The notes: generated from the letters alone by a model not told the origin. A DNA stretch of 64,000 bases from Thozetella sp. PMI_491 (GCA_021432635.1 MU270106.1:4087-68086); one strand, 5' to 3'; shown: positions 11,982-23,389, numbered from the stretch's first letter. Translations and numbers: made by a program.

Positions 11982-13746
11982 ATGTCTGTCGCACAAGTCC
12001 CGCCTCGCACAGCGGACGCCACCGTGTCGATTGTTCTGGGCCAGGAGAAAGTTTCTCGGCCTTTACAAGTCGCGATCGATCTAGCAGGCCGCACCCTTGA
12101 CGATAGAAGAGCACCACCCGTCCCCCAGACTGCTACAAAGGCAGTTGTACCTTCGCCCGAGGAGAAGGCCCCCGATACCTCCCAGGCGCCGAAAGTGGAA
12201 GGTCTAGCTCGCGAGGATGAGAACGCTTCCAATGCCCATCCGGCCCCAACAGAGGCGGACCCCGGGCAGGACGACGTGAAGAATACTGAAGACCCTAAGC
12301 CTATGGCAAACACTATTGAAGACAAAAAGAATCCTAGTGCCGCTCGTGATGTAGTGGTAGTGGACCTCGTCTTCGAAGATGTCCAAACTCCCAATATATC
12401 TGCGGCCACGACAGAGGCAGGAGACGACAAGAGTGCCAAAAATTCCTCTCCCGCTACATCTGAGGAAAGCTGGACTCTTGACGATAAGAAAGCGCCCGGG
12501 GTGTCTCAGGCTCGGATTGAGGTGGTCACGCCTATCCTAGGTGAAGACGAGAGTGGCTGCACGGAAGTCGAAGAGACCTCTAGAAAAATATTAGATGTCA
12601 TCTTCCAATATGCTCTCAACAAATTCGACGACACGAAGGAACTTCATGCCGTAGGCGCGCCTAAGTTCCTCTCTCTCATCACAGGGTTTGTCAGGGAAGG
12701 AAAGCGGCTTGAAATGTGCCTACCTGCATTTCCGTTCAAGTCCGCAAACAAGGTCTACAAGGTGCTCGGTACCCTGCCTGATAAAGCGGAAGAGCTAGCA
12801 CTTGGCAGGCTGAATTCCATGTGCGCCTGTATCGCGGAGTTCTACCCGCCCAGTGCCAAGCTTACCATTATTTCCGACGGTCTTGTCTACAATGGTTTGT
12901 GCCATCAGCCCATGGGAAGTGTCATAGCTAATTTGATCTTGTTGGTAGATTTGTTGAGTATTTCGGACCAAGACACCTGGGCTTACGGAGAAGCACTGCG
13001 CATCATGGCTGCGCAGAAGGAATTCACACATATTGGTTTCTCCAGGCTTCGAGATCTGGTGACCTTTCCCAATATGCCAGAGAATCTGCAAGAGATATCT
13101 TATGTCGCTAACGCCACCAACTTTCGCCACTTCTTACTCAATAAGTATGGCAAGGACGACATCGACATCGATCACGAAATAGCAACGAACCCAGACACGC
13201 TAATGACTTATCGAGGATATTGCAGGTTTCTTGAGTCGGACTTGCAATACATATTTGTGACTGGAAACGGGAGGTCGAACCACGGCTATAAGAGAGACGT
13301 GAAGTATCTGGCGAAGCAGATGTTGATCCGAGGATATGTAAGTCGATGGCTTCATTGTTTTCCCAGTCCTACATACCCCACCGAAGTAACCCATGGCAGG
13401 GAAGATGGTGTACTAACCCGCATTGCAGGCTTTTGCAGCGGCAGTTAAGGCCAATTTTCCGGACCATCTCCGTCTTTCTATTCATCAATCTACGGGGGAA
13501 CACAAGGTATCTATGAGCTTGCTCAACACAAAAACCGGGTTCACTACTCCGTGGCACTGCAGCGTTGCTTTGATGGCGGATGGGGAGTGGATCAGCGCCC
13601 CAATGGGTGATTTCAAGGAGGATCGTTTGCTTGAGGTTATCCATGAGAATGGACGACCGAGCTATTTCCAAGAAGTGATGCGCAAGCGCCCTTATCTTAA
13701 TGATACTAAAGCATATGGAAGCAAGCAGCAGGCAGTCAAGACGTGA
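11982..13746 (+). CDS. Isocyanide synthase, DIT1/PvcA family
   Basis: Spliced model: 11982-12894, 12949-13337, 13429-13746, giving 539 aa. The ATG has a good context (caccATGtc). The 54-nt first intron (12895-12948) is in frame and stop-free, so it would pass unnoticed as coding; removing it restores SDGLVYND-LLS-ISDQDTWAYGEA, the form expected for the family. The second intron has a TACTAAC branch site. Family motifs: LPAFPFKSAN (247-256), LVYND, WAYGEALR, RLSIHQS (about 448-454) and TPWHCSV (474-480), matching PF05141. Bacterial PvcA/IsnA convert an amino acid and ribulose-5-phosphate to an isonitrile; yeast Dit1 acts on tyrosine in dityrosine formation. The substrate here is unknown. The first 195 residues are unusual: acidic, Pro/Ala-rich and degenerately repeated (LDDRRAP at 39-45, LDDKKAP at 166-172), probably disordered. 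This is the core enzyme of the proposed cluster. Confidence 0.92.
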
Positions 13747-15102
13747 GGGAGGAATTGCGAGTTTGCCTGCATCAGAGACTGTTCTTACCCTGCGCCATAC
13801 ACTAGCTAGCTTCTTTACTTTTACAACATATCCCAACAAAAGTGTCACTGCTAGATGCTCTATGCCTCCATGTATCCCTAGAAAGTCTTAGCGCATACTA
13901 TACGCATCACTTGGCCACCTTGGCTAGCCTCGCCTCCCCGCTCCTGAAGGACGAGCACCTCCACAAAGCTGCGTATAACGCGTAAAGGCTTACTCGCATT
14001 CTTGCAGGCAAGCAATAGTCGGTCAGAAACGGTCCGAGCAAATTGCGTTCCACATCTGTGAGTAAATGGAACCAACTGGTGGCTTTCTGCCGACCAGGAC
14101 ATCTTCAGCAGCCTGTGCCTCAAACGCAATGTCCACGGGGTCGAGATATCCCTGGAAGCATAGGTGGTTTGCGTCACTCATGTCATCCCCCACGCCGCCA
14201 CACCCCGCCCTATCACTGCGCCTTCGGGGTTTGTAAACAAATTCGGAAGGTTAGATGAAAGGCCGCAGGAAAGGTATCCGGTTCTGCGAGAGTTTGAGTC
14301 AGATAAGAGCGGGTTAATTCGGAGGTTGCATGAACAAACAGTTGTATCAAAAGATCGTTAGCGTGCTAGGGGCAACAGGCTAGCTAGGAGACGCAACACA
14401 AAGGATTGTGACACGAGTTGTAATGTTTACCAATCTTGCAGTCATGTTGGGCCCGGTTTAAGATTCCTTATTCGGTTAGATTTAGGGAGGTGCTTGGAAG
14501 TTTGACAGGGGCGAAACTTGGTTTCTTGTTCGCAAGTCGTGTCCAAGCTTGCGCAAGAGGATACCTTGGCGTCACACCTGAGAACTGGCGAGCCTGGCTG
14601 GCGTCTGAAATGGTCGAATCGAACCGATATCCTCTGACACGTTGGCAATTCTCTACCAGGGCCCATGAGAACCGTGTAACATACTTCCCACGTAATTGAT
14701 GTGGGTCTGCTAGCAAACAATAATTTTCTTTCATTCTTTTTTTGTTAATGTGATTTCTCAGGGCGTACCATCACTCTATGGGAAGGTCATGAAATTGCTG
14801 GTCAATAAGCACCAAGGTAGTTCGTGCTACGGGAAATCTATGAATTTCTTGCCACCAACCCTAGGCTACGCATTTCTTCCGTAAAGCTAGATACTCAATT
14901 ACTATTTCGCCATCTTCGCTACAGACCTAAAGCGCGAATGGAGGCGAGGAAACAGGGTAGCTCGCTAGCATAGATATTCCGGTAGTCCAAGGAATACTTT
15001 GGCTCCTCGTGTTCCTGAAATATATCTTTGTTCGTCTTGATATTTTGAACCATAGCACATAGTTGAAGCTCAACCACGGCCAGCCTCTCATTGACGAGCG
15101 TC
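13747..15102. other. Intergenic between convergent isocyanide synthase and P450 genes
   Basis: This stretch holds the 3' ends of both flanking genes. Open frames at 14436-14734 on both strands have no recognisable motif and no splice support. No repeat or RNA gene was seen. Confidence 0.55.
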
Positions 15103-16863
15103 TTAAGAAACATTTCTCGGAACTAGATAAATAGGCAGAGATGGCTTCAGCCATATGGCATGGGCGAGCTGTCGATCTATCCATCCATCGCTTCCTGGGG
15201 CGAGTTTCATGTCAAAATTAAAGATCATATGCGCCAGTGTTAGACGGATTTCTAAGATAGCCAGGCTTCAAATCGGTTAGCACGACGAATGAGTGTATGG
15301 CGACCTTTAACCTACTTCTGACCGATACAGTTTCGCGGGCCTACGCTGAATGGTTGCAGTGCATCCCAGGCATCGTGTGCTTCCCCTTTCACCATCCAAC
15401 GCTCTGGGATGAACGACCACCTATCAGTCCAATTGTCCCGGCTAAAGTTGGCGGACCAATTGTTGATCTCGACATATGTCTATGCGAAGTCCATCAGTAG
15501 ATGAGTCTCGATACTATCACGGCGGTTTGGCGACATGAACTTACGCCGGAAGGCACAAAATGTCCGGCAATCTCAGCGCCAACCTTGCCTGGGACTACTC
15601 GCACGTTCCCACCGGCAACGGGCGGATAGCAACGTAGACCTTCATTGATGACGGCGAGCATGTACTCTAGATTATTCACCGACTGCAAAGTGATATCGTG
15701 GGAATGCTTGAACTTGCCCCGGATCTCGTCCTGGAGCTTTGCAAGCTTGTCAGGGTTCTTGCATAGCAGGTAGGTAGCTCCCGAGAGCAGCGTGGCCGTG
15801 GTCTCGGAACCGGCGACAGCCAACAGCATCGAATTAGACCTCAGTTCTGGAAAGCCGAGTTTCTAAGAGAAGAATGGGTTAGCAAAGTGGCTAGGATGGG
15901 CTACTCGAGAAACCTTGCTTACCCAGCCATCTTGCTCTCGAAGCAATCCTTCGATAAGGTCAGGTCGCTCGTCGGCGCTCGCGATTCTCTTCTGCAGACG
16001 CTCTCCGATGTCGTCCAGAACTGCATCGTAGGCAGCATTGGCGCCTCCAATTTTAGTAAGGATTCTGACAACTATACCCAGTCCCAGGTAGTTCAGGGCT
16101 GCCACAAAATCGATAGCTGTCACCGTGTCCAACACGAGTTGGAATAGAGGGCTGTGACGCGCACTGCTCAAGCTACCAAAGTCCTGCCCAAAGACAAGGT
16201 CGCCGACAATATCAAAGGTTGTCCAGATATACCACTTTTCCATTTCTACGGCCTTCTTTCCGCCCTCAGACTTCTCTTTCAGCTGCTGGATAAGATGTTC
16301 GATGTGCCGCATGATGATAGGCTCCTGCTCGCGCAATGCCTTATCAGAGAAGCCATTGGAGATGGCTCGGCGGATTTGCGCGTGCTCAAAGCGATCTGAG
16401 TTCACGATATTGTTCGGCTCGCCGGTGGCATTGTAAAATACGCGGGCTTTAGGCATTTCCTCGTGATGCCCTTTATCGTCGGTCCGGAAGCCATATATGT
16501 CCTTCCATGCCCTCGGGTCGGTAAAGTCAAGCATGTCGGGAGCGGCACGTATGACGGGACCGTACTTGTCGTGCATGTCCTGGTAGATGTGTGGCTTGTT
16601 GCCATAGACATGCATAATAGCCCATGGTATCTTGGATGCGCGGTTCAGGAGCGGGCCAGGGAAGTTGCGGAGCGGGTGAAAGTAAACATTGTACACCAGC
16701 CCCCAAATGTTGTAGACAGCAAACTAGCCAATACACATTAGCCTTTGCACTTCCATCGCGTCATTTACCAGAAGCGTAGTACCAAAACGGCCCCAATGCC
16801 CAGATAAAGTTTGACCGGAGAGATTCCAGCGGTCGCTTCGAGATAGCTATCGAGCAGCGCCAT
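15103..16863 (-). CDS. Cytochrome P450 monooxygenase (first of two)
   Basis: Spliced model on the minus strand: 16863-16783, 16723-15923, 15862-15545, 15479-15316, 15265-15103, giving 508 aa. An N-terminal hydrophobic anchor (about 18-42) leads into HPLRNFPGP. The I-helix has AGSETTAT, the K-helix EGLR, the PERF-like motif FIPERW, and the heme loop FSVGPRNCIGQ with Cys near 451. In raw frames the gene seems to stop before the heme loop; two short introns (15480-15544 and 15266-15315) recover the complete C-terminus, so it is intact. The least certain join is the first (donor gtacta at 16782). It is an ER-bound heme-thiolate oxygenase of the CYP65-like fungal type. It closely resembles the P450 at 19193, from which it diverges in orientation. 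In yeast the Dit1 isocyanide-synthase homologue works with a P450 (Dit2), so a tailoring role fits. Confidence 0.9.
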
Positions 16864-19192
16864 GGTAAACCAAAGATTCCTCGCGTCTCAATGTGTAAGG
16901 GTCAAGTGAGTCTGAATAGCGCCCATAAGCTGTTCAATAGGTTGGTAGACGTATATCTATACCAAGAGTAAGGAATTAGAGCTGATAAAGATATCTCGTG
17001 CCATTTTTTCTTACAACACCTGCATGCCTATCCATTTTGCCCCGCCTCGCTAAAGGATACTATGGGCTTTGTACGGCGCGGTCGCCAGCATGCCGTTTCG
17101 AAAACCACCAATGAGTACACAAAGGAACAAAGTCGGCGTTACGAAAGGCCCTTCTTTCTCTAGTTAGCCAAGGATCGCATCAATAGCCAATGAGATGATA
17201 TGCAATCTCAAATCGGGGCTTACCGGTAGGTGGCTAATAGTGGGCCAAACCTCCGTGGTCATTTTATGTATGAAGCACCTGCGCAATCACAACAATACGC
17301 CGCACGGCGCGGCGTGCCCTGCTCGCGACAGATGTGAGGCTATATTGGGTGATTGGATACCGTAAAGATTATTCTCGTGCAACCCTCTTGGAACGCCAGT
17401 GGGGGAGCGATTTCGAGCAGATTATTCTTACTCTACCTGCCCGAGTGATCACCTGCTTCTGCTGTGCCTAGAAGCTGCTTGAGGTGAGCATGGTACTTTG
17501 CGAGGCATGTTGCCGTTTAGGGAAGCTCAAGCTTGTTGGGCGGATTGTGAAGTGGCAATCTGCACTTTAGTGTCCTCTGTCTCAGCTTTCGTGGCAGGTC
17601 TCTTGGCGCTGCAAGCTTACGGGGACTGATGTCGCCATCTGCGGACTCGTAGAGCTTCCTGCGGTGAACCGAGGCCGCGCTAATAGTGCCAAGTTCCGTG
17701 ACAAGCTATAAGTTTGTTGATACGTATGCAGCGAGGAGGCGGCTCCGTCTGTGTGCCGGGTGGGGCTAGCCCGATCAGGAGTACGTTGGAAGCGGGCCGT
17801 CGGCCACGGGCCGCCCCCAGTCGAAGGATGCCTAGACCACGCAGGACTTAGCGCTATACAAACTGTGCAGCTGATACAGAACCTGCTCAAAACAGCCTCT
17901 TTTTTACATGGAAAGCCTGCAGGGCCTAGAGAGCTAGAGGCCTATACTATATCCCCCGAGGAAGTATTGCAGCGAGGACCGCCCGCCGAGTGAGGCGGGG
18001 GCACGGAGAGGAGGGGCGTCTGCTCGTACAAAGAAAAGGTGCGAAGTCCCAGCATTGCAAAGCGGGCCGCAGGGGGGGCCTGCGCCTAGGGTGCGGGCTA
18101 CTAAACCGCACCTAGATTAGCGCTATTCGCACTCTGCAACTGATATCACAACTTGCTCAAAATCTATTTTATGTGGAATGATCGGTCGGGTGGGGAAAAT
18201 TACAATACACCCCTTGTTCGACAGTTCAGCGTAAATTATCCGAGCCTATTGAGACGAGTACTTATGTACAACATTTACCTAATTTATAGGTATTTGACAG
18301 CTTCACTTAAGCAGTCTATTATTTTTTTAAGGCCTTGTGGAGGCTAGCAGTATAAAAAAAAATAAAGCCTTTTCAGTTTATACTCTTAAAATTGTACGTA
18401 CTTGCTGACAAGGATGAGGTATATTCTGGCAGCAAGGATACCTTACGAGCCTAGTCGAGAAAAAATTGTAGCAACTTGAGGCCCCAGCGGTGCAGCCCAA
18501 GGCCTCTGTCTTTTATCAAATAAATAACCAAAATAAGAGGCTGCTCAGGTGCCCGCAGTGGAGTATAGGGCTAAAACGCATGACAATTACAGAGGCACAT
18601 TGTCCTCTGCACCCTGGAGCCAATATAATTACAGTGGATTCTTGGGCATGTCTTGTATTTCTACTGGCTACCTTGCACTGAACGCACACTGTTTCCTAGG
18701 CCTAGCTTATCCTACCATTCTGTTATCAAGTGTGGGATATAATCTACATCCCCTATTACCACTGTACTGACGGCGGAGTTACTCGCTAAATCGTGCTGTA
18801 AATCTAGGGCCTCTAGTTAGACTACATGGCAAACTCACAACGATACAAGGTCGAGCGTCGTATTCCGGAATGAACCCCCCAACTTTCTCAAGCAAGTAGG
18901 ACTGCGGCACTCATAATGTTGTAATGCACATATGTTCGATATGCTGCGCATCAATAACTTACCTTGTGTACATGACTGTCTTTATACAGGGCACTTTAAA
19001 GGGCAGTATCCCTCTTCTCGTCCCCATCGCTACAGGCTCCCGTATGCTTGGTCTGCTTCCCCATCCCACTTGCCTTCCGGGACATATCAACAAAACCAAG
19101 CGGCATCTCGTTTCCAGACAGCAATTTCCTTATACGTGAGACGCGTATGAGTAGCACTTGAAGAACTTGAAGCCAAAATAAACGTTCTTACT
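16864..19192. other. Intergenic between the divergent P450 genes, with degraded repeats
   Basis: About 2.3 kb with no convincing gene. It contains GC-rich blocks (17720-18080) next to AT-rich blocks (18110-18480) and an imperfect direct repeat (17848-17913 and 18117-18178). Promoters for both P450s should lie at its ends. The abrupt composition changes suggest decayed inserted DNA. Confidence 0.5.
17848..18178. repeat. Imperfect direct repeat pair (17848-17913 / 18117-18178)
   Basis: Both units begin ttagcgctat and share ctgatA-like, acaac/agaac and tgctcaaaa blocks, ending atggaa or gtggaa, about 270 bp apart. Several differences are G-to-A and C-to-T transitions, as repeat-induced point mutation would give. 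Similarity is roughly 70 percent by eye. The source element is not recognised. Confidence 0.5.
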
Positions 19193-21023
19193 ATGTTTGC
19201 TGAAATCTTTTCGTACGCTGGGATAGCCAGTGTTAGCATCCTTGCGGCAGTTGGGATAGCTGGCGCAGCAGTATGGCTACCCTTCATATAACAAGCACTT
19301 GATCCAAACTAACAAATAACCCCGAGGGCATTGTCTACTGGCTCCTAGGCTGCATCTACAATCTTACACTACATCCTCTCGCTCGTTTCCCGGGCCCGCT
19401 CCTCTACCGCGCCACCCGCCTTGCAACCGTAAATCGCATGCTCAGGGGCGATCTTTATTCTGACCTCTTGAGACTGCACAAGAAGTATGGCGACGTAGTA
19501 CGTATCGCGCCTAACGAACTCGCGTTTGCCCATGAAAATGCGTGGAAGGAGATCTACGGTCACCGCCCCAATGGCGGTGACGGCCCCGAGGAGATTCCGA
19601 AGTGGACCAAGTTCTACGCCAATACAGGCATGCCGCCAAGCATCGTCAGCGAGGATATAAAAGGCCACGCCCTTCTACGACGGCTCCTTGCGCCCGGCTT
19701 CAGCGAAAAGACCATGCGCGGCCAGGAGCCTATCATCGGGAGCTATATCGACCTTCTGATGCACCAGTTGCACAAGCAATGTGTGGTGCGGCAGATTGAT
19801 ACCATGGATGAAAACGGCAAGAAGAAGGCAAACCTTCAGGTTGGTGCCCCTAAGTCTCTCGACCTGACCAACTGGTACAACTGGACCGCGTTTGATGTGA
19901 TTGGCGATCTGACCTTTGGCGAACCATTTGGCTGTCTCGAGCGCGGTGCCTACGACCCATTCGTTGGCCAGCTCAACATAACGGGAACGGTCGCAGCAAT
20001 CATCTCGGCGGCGAAATACATGGGTTTGGAACCTATCGTCTTCCCCGTTTTGCGCTTTTTCATCATCAAGCGCCGCCCGATGCAAGTCGAAATGGCGGAC
20101 AAACTACGGAAACGAATGGCTCTAAAGGAGGAGCGGCCCGACTTGATCGGTGGCCTGATAAGGAAGAAGGAGACCATGGTCTGTTTCTCTATACCTTGCA
20201 GGTAGTAGAAACTTTATTTGGCTAACCAACTGTCTAGAATTGGGATTTCGCACGTGTCAGGATAAATGCCGGTGTCTTATGTGTAGCCGGCTCTGAAACA
20301 ACAGCAACGCTGCTTTGTGGTGTCACATTTCTCTTGTTAAAGCACCCAGACATCTTGGACAGGCTCAAGCAGGAAGTTCGATCGACCTTCAAATCGGAGG
20401 ACGAGATTACCCTCACATCTGTCAGCAAACTCGAGTACATGCTCGCGTGTTTGAACGAGGCTCTGCGAGCCTACCCGCCAGCTCCTGTTGGCTTCCCACG
20501 GGAAGTTCCCAAAGGCGGTGTCATGATCAATGGCCAATTCATCCCGGAGGGCGTAAGTCTTCTCGGCACCCTACACCCATTTAGCAGAATAACCAGACTG
20601 ACAGGTGGCCCCAGACTCTAGTTGCTGCGTGGCAGTGGGCCATCTACCACAACGAAAAGAATTTTGTAGATCCGTTTGGCTTCCGCCCCGAGCGATTCAT
20701 GAACGACCCCAGGTTTGCCAATGACAAGTTCGATATGCTGCAGCCTTTCTCCTTCGGTCCAAGAAACTGCATCGGTCGGCAGTATGTGCCTCTTCTTCTT
20801 CTTCTTCTTCCGTCTTGGAGGCTAATCGATATTATCTAGCCTCGCATATGCTGAAATGCGGCTCATTCTCGCCCGTCTCATATATAACTTTGATCCACAA
20901 CTTGTGGACGAAAAGAAAAACTGGCTGGATCAGGAGGTATATGTCCTGTGGCGAAAGCCTTCGCTTAACGTTTTCCTAAAGCCAGTGAGCCGAGAACAAG
21001 GGGAGAAGGCAACTGTTAAATGA
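19193..21023 (+). CDS. Cytochrome P450 monooxygenase (second of two)
   Basis: Spliced model: 19193-19270, 19327-20178, 20238-20552, 20615-20781, 20840-21023, giving 531 aa. A hydrophobic N-terminal anchor (about 8-40) precedes HPLARFPGP. The I-helix AGSETTAT, K-helix EALRAYPP, FRPERF and heme loop FSFGPRNCIGR (Cys near 467) are all present. The first intron (19271-19326) removes an in-frame stop and its branch site is actaac. The intron at 20553-20614 is set by alignment to the P450 core. It is probably an ER-anchored oxygenase of the same family as the enzyme at 15103, sharing long stretches around the I- and K-helices, so the pair probably arose by duplication. Its likely role is oxidation of the cluster product. 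Its orientation and 2.3-kb separation from the first P450 rule out one shared core promoter. Confidence 0.92.
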
Positions 21024-22148
21024 TCAAATTAAGACTTGAGAGACGGGGTAGGTGAGGGTTACGCGAGGAAGACAGAGTAGTGACTGAGGAATATGTGATG
21101 GAGACCTGAGTATAACTTCTGGTTTAGTTAATCTCAAGAACTTTAGCCAGCTTGGATTTCCTGTTTTGGCTTTGCAGTGTGTTATGCCGTACGCAGCAAT
21201 TAAACTAAACTCTCTACCTTACAAAGAGTACAATGTGAATGATAATGCAAATGATGGTAATATACTAATGAGAAGAGAGTTTTCCAAGAGGTAATTTATG
21301 TCTATCAGCTTATATATCACCAAATAATACTCTGAGGATACTAGGAAGCTAAGATATTTCGGAGGTTGGCATACCACATGTTAATTAAATTGCCCTGCTG
21401 TAACAAAAGAAGCAGTGGTAAAGCTCGGAGCTGAGCGCCAGCTCTGCTAACTGGAAGCCGGGGAAGCTTGTGAACTGGCTTGGCAAGCTGCCAAGCCAAG
21501 AGCAAGGGATTGTACTCGGCGAGCAGTCTCTGATGGTCACGCGGAGACCCTCGTACACTAGATGAGCGGCGAAGCGAGCGTGGAGAACGTGTATTTAATA
21601 AGGGCGAGCTTCCCCAGCACGTTCTTCAACCTTTACCTTCATGGGGGCTACTGAGTGTACGTTTTGTTGTGACAACTGCGCTGAAAGCAAGACGCATTCT
21701 TACATCATAAATCATATCCTAGCCTCTGAGTGAATAGGATTAGCCTTGGAGGCTAAAGTAGGCATTCGAAGAGTGCCTCAGTAACTAACGGGAGGGATTC
21801 TATCTATAAAATAACGAAAGGATCTTTAGCTGAACGGAAAATAAATCAACGGTTGGAGTTCCAGACAAATGAATCAAATCATGTTTCCAAGTATCAAAGG
21901 CTTTCGGTACACTTATCTTTAACCATGAACGGTGGTAGAAACACTCCGGCTTGTCACATAGCGTTACAACAAAATATATATTCAGTTGCTGGTACGAGAA
22001 GATGTTGAAGTCTTGCCTGCAACCCTAGCATTCTTGAAAAGCTCGCGGTCTCTAAATACGCGATTTCTCTACTCGTTTGACCGCTGTTTCTGGGTTACAA
22101 GGGTGTTCGCGTGAGCGCCAGAGATTGCTCATACCCTAGCTTTGAGTG
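21024..22148. other. Intergenic holding a solo LTR
   Basis: Apart from the solo LTR at 21399-21674, this 1.1-kb stretch has no open frame with recognisable motifs. Much of the remainder is AT-rich. Confidence 0.6.
21399..21674 (+). mobile_element. Solo LTR of an LTR retrotransposon
   Basis: The 276-bp unit starts TGTAACAA and ends TTGTGACA, a near-perfect terminal inverted repeat of the TG..CA type. Its flanks are cctgc and actgc, a 5-bp target-site duplication with one mismatch. It is alignable by eye over most of its length with the element at 62446 (shared blocks include gctgagcgccag and gaactggct). It probably arose by recombination between the two LTRs of an insertion. It lies between the second P450 and the DJ-1 gene. 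Confidence 0.72.
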
Positions 22149-22613
22149 ATGTCTAAGCTTCCCCAGCTCGGCAGCTGGCCGAGCTACCCCACGAGCGTTT
22201 TCCGTTCTGAGTGTGTATTGAAAGGTAGATATAGCGCCCCCGAGGTGCTACCGCTCGCTCGGCTGCTGGTGGCCGCCTTGATAGCCGACAACAAAGATGT
22301 GAGTAATGAAGTAGTGTATGAGATGGTCATATAGCTACTGATACTTTGGTAGACTGCTCGTGGGCTCTGGCTGAGCGTTCGGGCTTTGCTCGCGGCTTAT
22401 CCTTCATCGGATGTGGATAGGGGTGCTGCCCTAGGAGGAGGAGGAGGAGGAGGAGGAGGAGGAGGAGGAGAAGATAGAGGATGGGAGGATGCTGTGGCCC
22501 CTAGTGCGCCGGCGGCTGGGGGAGAAGCCCCAGCTGCGCCCACGACGATGCAGGCTTACAGAGCCGCTGCAAAAGCGGCTCTAGGCCAACTAGTTGATCT
22601 CTGGATCAACTAG
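22149..22613 (+). CDS. Small hypothetical protein with a glycine run
   Basis: Possible two-exon gene: 22149-22298 and 22353-22613, giving 136 aa. The intron has a strong donor (gtgagt) and a ttggtag acceptor and joins two open frames in phase, which is the main support. The protein has a hydrophobic stretch (PLARLLVAALIA), then a run of about 12 glycines encoded by a GGA microsatellite (22434-22470), then an Ala-rich tail. No family is recognised. It sits next to retroelement debris, so it may be a chance frame or part of a decayed element. Start and reality are both uncertain. Confidence 0.3.
22434..22470 (+). repeat. GGA trinucleotide microsatellite
   Basis: About 12 uninterrupted GGA units. 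If the small gene at 22149 is real, they encode a polyglycine run that would vary in length between strains. Confidence 0.85.
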
Positions 22614-23389
22614 CGTGCCACCAACTGGCGCCATCCCGCGCTCCGCTGGGAGTCCTTTCCCCGGCTTCTTTGTGGCTCGCAGTTTATACGCAATTCTCCG
22701 TGTCCCAAATCGTATGTCTCGGAGTTTCAGACTCCGCTGTGCTTCTACCACGCTCCGCTCAGTGTGGCCATTCATTCAACGTGAAGCTTCCTAGGCTTAT
22801 GGAGCTTCAATGTGGCTATCGTTCGGGCCATGACGCACTGCGGGTGGTTTTGTTTGTGCCACCCACGCCATGCAGACTTCATCAATATTGGTCTTACAAC
22901 TAAGCAATTTAAAGGTCAGCTTTTATCGCATTTCTCGCAGCAATCTAGCGAATTTACCCGTCGTGTGGATCGAAACGTTCTCAAATACGCTCTTCCCAGC
23001 ATCCGTTGACAACGTCTATATTAGCCGCAAAAGTCCAGATATATCCTCGAGATAGAGTAAATCGCTACCGCGAAGCAGCTAAATACCACCAACTCAAAGG
23101 CCGATCTGCGCCACATCGCTTGTATAAAGTTGTATATTAAAATCTCTAAGACCAAGAAATCGTGCTCATTTTATGCTCAACTATTCATCTATCTGCCAGA
23201 ACTTGCGTCTCGGTCACTCTTGGCTTCGCAGCTTTCTTCCAGCTTGCTCCTATATTAAAGACAGATCCACGAACACCCAGGACCTATGAAAGATGTTATT
23301 TCTATTCGTCTTCAGACACAATTATCTGTCAACCGTAATGGGCAACTAGAACAAGACGCGATACCGGTACACGGCAACGAACATCATTT
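22614..23389. other. Intergenic, 0.8 kb
   Basis: Overlapping short open frames at 22590-23055 have no motif that I recognise. The segment next to the DJ-1 gene is probably its promoter. No repeat or RNA gene was identified. Confidence 0.5.

Noticed and set aside
15494-15830. P450 on the minus strand apparently ending before its heme loop
   Set aside because: Two short GT..AG introns (15480-15544, 15266-15315) restore FIPERW, FSVGPRNCIGQ and a normal C-terminus, so the gene is complete.
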